A DNA stretch of 7,633 nucleotides from Bdellovibrionales bacterium (GTDB lineage: Bacteria > Bdellovibrionota > Bdellovibrionia > Bdellovibrionales > UBA1609): the NCBI GenBank assembly GCA_020434645.1, contig JAGRAK010000093.1, positions 1 through 7,633 of the forward strand, in the 5' to 3' direction. Position 1 is the stretch's first letter. Each line of letters begins with the position of its first letter. A model generated the notes under the pieces. It was not told where the DNA came from and did not search any database. It worked only from the letters and a program-made list of their open reading frames with translations. A program made the translations under genes and the position numbers. Below, one piece after another: positions 4,863-7,633 of the stretch.

Positions 4863-6044
4863 TTGAATTTACGTCAAATTATTAAGTATGCGGCCGGTTC
4901 GTGCTCATTTTTACTCGTCCCTTTTTCACTCCTCTTCTTCGCCGCCTGCTCAGCCCCAAAGCCAAATAAAACAAGCCCCATTATTCGCGTCGCAATGGGT
5001 GATCCCCAAAAACTTATAGAAGGGGCTACGTTGACACCTGAAATCCCTGCAGATTTTTTTGATGATATTTCAGAACTTCAACTAGTAAATATCGTTTCTT
5101 TTGACGAAAAAGGCGAATATCAACTTATCAAAAGAAATCTAGAGCAAGAAAATAGTGCCAGCAAAGGCCCTGGTGATGCCGTAGATGAAGCAATGGCTGA
5201 AAATTTACTTAAATTTTCAGTAGAGCGTGAGGCTGACGACTCTCTAATAATGAACTCAGATGCGCTGGGCGCAGGTTTGGTCTTTAGCAAAAACTCGGCC
5301 GCCCAGTTCACACTCACAAGTACAATCAGTGAAAACAGACAAGACCCCGCAAAGCTGCTTCACTTTAGTGCCACTGCAGATAAACGCTTTATTAGCCTCC
5401 TTATATATGAAAATCATGATCCAAAAATAGGAGCCTCTGTTACCGCCATATACTTTTCTAATAAAATTAAAAAAACTCCCGCAGCGACAACCGATTCGCA
5501 GTACTACTTTTTAAATGGGCCTGGCGTTAAATACCGCTGGGCTCAAAATAAAACGCTTGATTTAGATATTTGCGGGAGCGCCCCTGACCCGTTCACTAAC
5601 GATGTACTGCTCGCACAAAATACATGGAACAACGCTTTGAAGACAAAGTTGAAAATAAATGTGAATAAAACTCCGAAAGAAACTCGGCCTTTTTCTGACC
5701 TCAACCAGAGGTGTCTGTCAGTAATAGATGGCTACCTATCCGAACCAGACCCTCGAGCTGCTAGTTTTGGTATGACACTCAATGTCTCTGATGATGAAAA
5801 ACACGAGTTTATTGACGGCGATATATTTATTATGGCCAGTGAATTTAAAAAAGCGAACGTAGACATGATGAACCCAGCTTATGATCAAACTCGAAAGATC
5901 ACCGTACTTCATGAAATGGGTCACCTCCTCGGCCTCGATCACCAGTTTGATGGCCCCGTGAGCATTATGGGCTATGATTTCAGCCTAACCCCCATGCTTT
6001 ATGACTACGACCAGGCGGCCATAAGCGCTCTTTACGCCGACTAG
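4863..6044 (+). CDS. Lipoprotein with a matrixin-like zinc metalloprotease domain
   Basis: The 393-residue protein begins at a TTG supported by GGAG 7 nt upstream. Residues 1-28 are a lipoprotein signal peptide ending in the lipobox FAAC, with C29 as the predicted lipid anchor and S30 after it, which favours the outer membrane. Residues about 30-220 form a domain I do not recognise, possibly a propeptide or adhesion module. The C-terminal domain (about 222-393) is a matrixin/metzincin-like peptidase: HEMGHLLGLDH at 350-360 gives zinc ligands H350, H354 and H360 and catalytic base E351, and SIMGYD supplies the Met-turn M369. The upstream strand-helix pattern (KTLDLDIC, then AQNTWNNAL) matches the start of matrixin folds. 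C237 and C284 could form a disulfide. It likely cleaves protein at the cell surface. The carbonic anhydrase gene follows after 27 bp. All catalytic residues are intact; the substrate is unknown. Confidence 0.9.
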   Translation: MNLRQIIKYAAGSCSFLLVPFSLLFFAACSAPKPNKTSPIIRVAMGDPQKLIEGATLTPEIPADFFDDISELQLVNIVSFDEKGEYQLIKRNLEQENSASKGPGDAVDEAMAENLLKFSVEREADDSLIMNSDALGAGLVFSKNSAAQFTLTSTISENRQDPAKLLHFSATADKRFISLLIYENHDPKIGASVTAIYFSNKIKKTPAATTDSQYYFLNGPGVKYRWAQNKTLDLDICGSAPDPFTNDVLLAQNTWNNALKTKLKINVNKTPKETRPFSDLNQRCLSVIDGYLSEPDPRAASFGMTLNVSDDEKHEFIDGDIFIMASEFKKANVDMMNPAYDQTRKITVLHEMGHLLGLDHQFDGPVSIMGYDFSLTPMLYDYDQAAISALYAD

Positions 6045-6051
6045 AATTTAG

Positions 6052-6057
6052 TATAAT
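6052..6057 (+). promoter_or_regulatory. TATAAT box just ahead of the carbonic anhydrase gene
   Basis: A perfect TATAAT lies in the 27-bp gap between the protease and carbonic anhydrase genes. A TTTACG at 6031-6036 (15-bp spacer) is the best -35. Transcription would start near 6064, leaving about 8 nt before the ATG, consistent with the lack of a Shine-Dalgarno. Readthrough from the protease gene is an alternative. Confidence 0.35.
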
Positions 6058-6071
6058 TTGATCGCAATCTT

Positions 6072-6740
6072 ATGAAAAAATTAATTGAAGGCATTGTTGA
6101 ATTTCGCACAAAAGTTCAAAAAGACTATCGCGAAGCCTTTGGCCGGTTGGCCGTCGGGCAATCACCAGACACATTATTTATCGCTTGTTCTGATAGTCGT
6201 GTGGTGCCCAACACTTTTGCCTCTACTAATCCCGGAGACCTCTTTGTTGTCAGAAACGTAGGCAATCTCATCCCCCCGTGCGGAAGCAATGGAGTCTCCT
6301 CAAGCGATAAGTCTGAAGCCGCCGCCATTGAGTTTTCAGTACTCACCCTCAGCATTTCAGATATAGTCGTGTGCGGACACTCCGAGTGCGGAGCCATGCG
6401 AGCACTTGTCAATAATCGAAATAAAGTAACAGCCCCAAACTTGAAAAGCTGGCTCCGACATGGCGACGCCGGTTTAAAACAGCTGCAGGCCGGGACGACT
6501 CTTGACTCGAGCTTAAGTGAACACAACCAACTCTCACAACTTAATGTACTAGTTCAAATAGAACACATAAAATCTTACCCAGAAGTTAAAAAACGTATTG
6601 AAGAAGGCACGCTATCAATTCATGCCTGGTGGTTTGATATCGCTCATGCTGATGTTTATGCATATGAAGAAGAGCAAAATAAATTTGTACTGATTGATCA
6701 AGCTGAAGCCGAGAGACTGATCACTCGGCTTCACACTTAA
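6072..6740 (+). CDS. Beta-class carbonic anhydrase
   Basis: The 222-residue enzyme interconverts CO2 and bicarbonate in the cytoplasm. Zinc ligands are C39 in ACSDSR, and H103 and C106 in CGHSECGAM. The D41-R43 dyad of the beta class is intact. Further family marks are GDLFVVRNVGN (55-65), SEAAAIEFSVLTL (81-93) and the late WWFDI segment (about 186-190). The length is normal for a bacterial beta carbonic anhydrase and there is no signal peptide, so it should supply bicarbonate for carboxylases or buffer pH. The ATG at 6072 follows the protease stop by 27 bp; no Shine-Dalgarno is visible, and a TATAAT box lies just upstream. The next gene converges on it, and I see no hairpin terminator in the 58-bp gap. 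The family call is firm; I give no symbol because can/cynT naming needs a tree. Confidence 0.95.
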   Translation: MKKLIEGIVEFRTKVQKDYREAFGRLAVGQSPDTLFIACSDSRVVPNTFASTNPGDLFVVRNVGNLIPPCGSNGVSSSDKSEAAAIEFSVLTLSISDIVVCGHSECGAMRALVNNRNKVTAPNLKSWLRHGDAGLKQLQAGTTLDSSLSEHNQLSQLNVLVQIEHIKSYPEVKKRIEEGTLSIHAWWFDIAHADVYAYEEEQNKFVLIDQAEAERLITRLHT

Positions 6741-6798
6741 ATTATATTTCTTACTGCACGCAAAGATTCAAACTCATATGGCGCTTGTTAGTTAAATC

Positions 6799-7302
6799 TT
6801 AAAGCAAGTGAGAGGCACAATGAGGGGCAGAGACAGCGCCCACAACTCCGCCAATTGTAGCTCGATGCTTGACCTCGATATAACCATTAGACTTTAAGCA
6901 AACGATTAAATCATTTACGAATGTTTTATTGGCCATATTAGTTAAAGTACCACTTGAAAATGGCAGCACAACACAACCTTCAGCATACAACTGACTCGAC
7001 AGCACCGTTACCTTCACATTTGTAAAAGTTGTCGGAGCTTGATTTGGGCTATCACTAGTAGTTGTTAAAGAAAGTAGCTGATTGTCAGCATTAAACGACA
7101 TTTTGTGAGACCAAGTTGTACTTCCTGCACCTGTTGATGGGTTTGTACACTCTTCCATAATCCAATTCACCGTACCTAATGGCACTGATGATGCCGCATT
7201 ACCATCGCTTGTAGTATCTTTTGAACCACAACCAATAAGTGAAATAGACGCCGCTATAAATATAAGACCTGCTAAAATTTTATTACTCGTTTTTGAATTC
7301 AT
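6799..7302 (-). CDS. Small four-cysteine lipoprotein of unknown function
   Basis: The 167-residue protein has a lipoprotein signal peptide: a basic start (K4, K8), a hydrophobic core from about 9 to 21 and the lipobox LIGC with C25 as anchor. G26 and S27 follow, with no aspartate at +2, so outer-membrane sorting is expected. A Ser/Thr/Asn-rich linker (27-40) leads into a compact beta-rich domain starting near V45-N46-W47. That domain has four cysteines, C52, C110, C135 and C162, enough for two periplasmic disulfides. I recognise no family. A strong AAGGGGGG Shine-Dalgarno lies 4 nt before the ATG. The gene stands alone: it converges on carbonic anhydrase and has no confident codirectional neighbour. 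It could be a surface or inhibitor-like lipoprotein, but nothing in the sequence shows the role. Confidence 0.82.
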   Translation of the reverse strand: MNSKTSNKILAGLIFIAASISLIGCGSKDTTSDGNAASSVPLGTVNWIMEECTNPSTGAGSTTWSHKMSFNADNQLLSLTTTSDSPNQAPTTFTNVKVTVLSSQLYAEGCVVLPFSSGTLTNMANKTFVNDLIVCLKSNGYIEVKHRATIGGVVGAVSAPHCASHLL

Positions 7303-7334
7303 ATATCCCCCCTTGCGATTTGTTCCCTTGCAAA

Positions 7335-7340
7335 CTTATA
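7335..7340 (-). promoter_or_regulatory. Possible -10 box for the four-cysteine lipoprotein
   Basis: On the minus strand TATAAG lies 32 bp upstream of the ATG at 7302. The best -35 is TTCTTG with a 16-bp spacer, a poor match. Predicted transcription would start near 7328 and include the strong Shine-Dalgarno. The evidence is weak. Confidence 0.3.
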
Positions 7341-7350
7341 AAAGCATGAA

Positions 7351-7533
7351 CTATGCCAAGAATTCCTTAATGATTTCAGACATGGGGGTGACGAACACTT
7401 TGATTTTGTATTTTAATTCAACACTGATTTCGCGTCTCGATTTGGTACGCTCTACTTTATTTTCGTAATTATATCCTGTCCGTCCTGACACATAGGTAAA
7501 TTTTGGTCGGACCGACTGAAATACTCTAACCAA
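7351..7533 (-). CDS. Doubtful 60-codon ORF upstream of the lipoprotein
   Basis: A frame from a TTG at 7533 to a TAG at 7351 encodes a basic 60-residue product with a protein-like composition (ending VTPMSEIIKEFLA). It lacks a Shine-Dalgarno and matches no family I know. Upstream in the same frame there is a stop, so it cannot be extended. It could be a small gene, the tail of a decayed gene or chance. Confidence 0.2.
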   Translation of the reverse strand: MVRVFQSVRPKFTYVSGRTGYNYENKVERTKSRREISVELKYKIKVFVTPMSEIIKEFLA

Positions 7534-7633
7534 CCAATATCTTTATTCTTTTTACATCCAAGGGAACCAAAAGTCACCACCATTTTTAAACACCACCAAA
7601 TATTGAAATTACATTATCTAGCGCCTCACTCTC

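Larger units (their letters stand above)
7303..7633. other. Right-hand 331 bases without a confident gene
   Basis: This stretch holds the lipoprotein Shine-Dalgarno and a weak promoter, the doubtful 60-codon frame (7351-7533) and an overlapping 43-codon minus frame from an ATG at 7583 to a TAG at 7452. That frame begins MVVTFGSLGCKKNKD, which looks like the end of a lipoprotein signal (GSLGC) but lacks a basic N-terminus and full hydrophobic core. I see no RNA gene or repeat here. Confidence 0.5.

Noticed and set aside
6125..6526. Minus-strand open frame of 133 codons
   Set aside because: Antisense to carbonic anhydrase, whose zinc ligands and motifs are intact on the plus strand.
6741..6798. 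Bidirectional terminator between carbonic anhydrase and the lipoprotein gene
   Set aside because: Only a CATATG and a 4-bp CTTG/CAAG pairing are present; no stable stem with a U-run on either strand.

Overview
The window looks like chromosomal DNA of a Gram-negative, moderately AT-rich bacterium. Two lipoproteins with lipoboxes, several exported proteins, mixed ATG/GTG/TTG starts and many strand switches fit a Bdellovibrionota-type (predatory or formerly 'delta-proteobacterial') genome. That placement is an inference from gene style; no rRNA or marker gene settles it. I see no mobile element, tRNA, CRISPR array or phage gene.

Layout. Positions 1-1576 (minus) hold the first 525 codons of a Clp/Hsp100-type double AAA+ ATPase that runs off the left edge. 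It begins with a clear Sec signal peptide, which is unusual for this family, and its first ATPase domain has lost canonical catalytic residues. A divergent intergenic region (1577-1783) separates it from a CorA-type Mg2+/Co2+ channel (1784-2725, plus). CorA converges on, and overlaps by 38 bp, a TerC/Alx-type membrane protein (2688-3653, minus), so two metal-ion transport genes sit tail to tail. Upstream of terC, and in the same direction, lie a tandem-hairpin terminator (3690-3762), a Lys/Tyr-rich small protein of unknown family (3764-4171), a leader with a perfect 10-bp inverted repeat, and a small XRE-family helix-turn-helix regulator with a GTG start (4335-4616).

After a divergent intergenic region rich in repeats (4617-4862) come two plus-strand genes. 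One is a TTG-started lipoprotein with a matrixin-like zinc metalloprotease domain (4863-6044). The other is a beta-class carbonic anhydrase (6072-6740). Convergent to these is a small four-cysteine lipoprotein of unknown function (6799-7302, minus). The last 331 bases hold no confident gene, only a doubtful 60-codon frame and a possible promoter.

The genes do not form one pathway. Themes are divalent metal handling (CorA, TerC), envelope or secreted proteins (AAA+ protein, metalloprotease, lipoprotein) and CO2/bicarbonate balance. The best candidate for something undescribed is the exported Clp-like ATPase, because ATP is not normally available outside the cytoplasm. The Lys/Tyr-rich protein with its structured leader, beside an XRE regulator, is second. 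Two genes (terC and carbonic anhydrase) lack a Shine-Dalgarno sequence and have -10-like boxes placed so that their mRNAs could be nearly leaderless.
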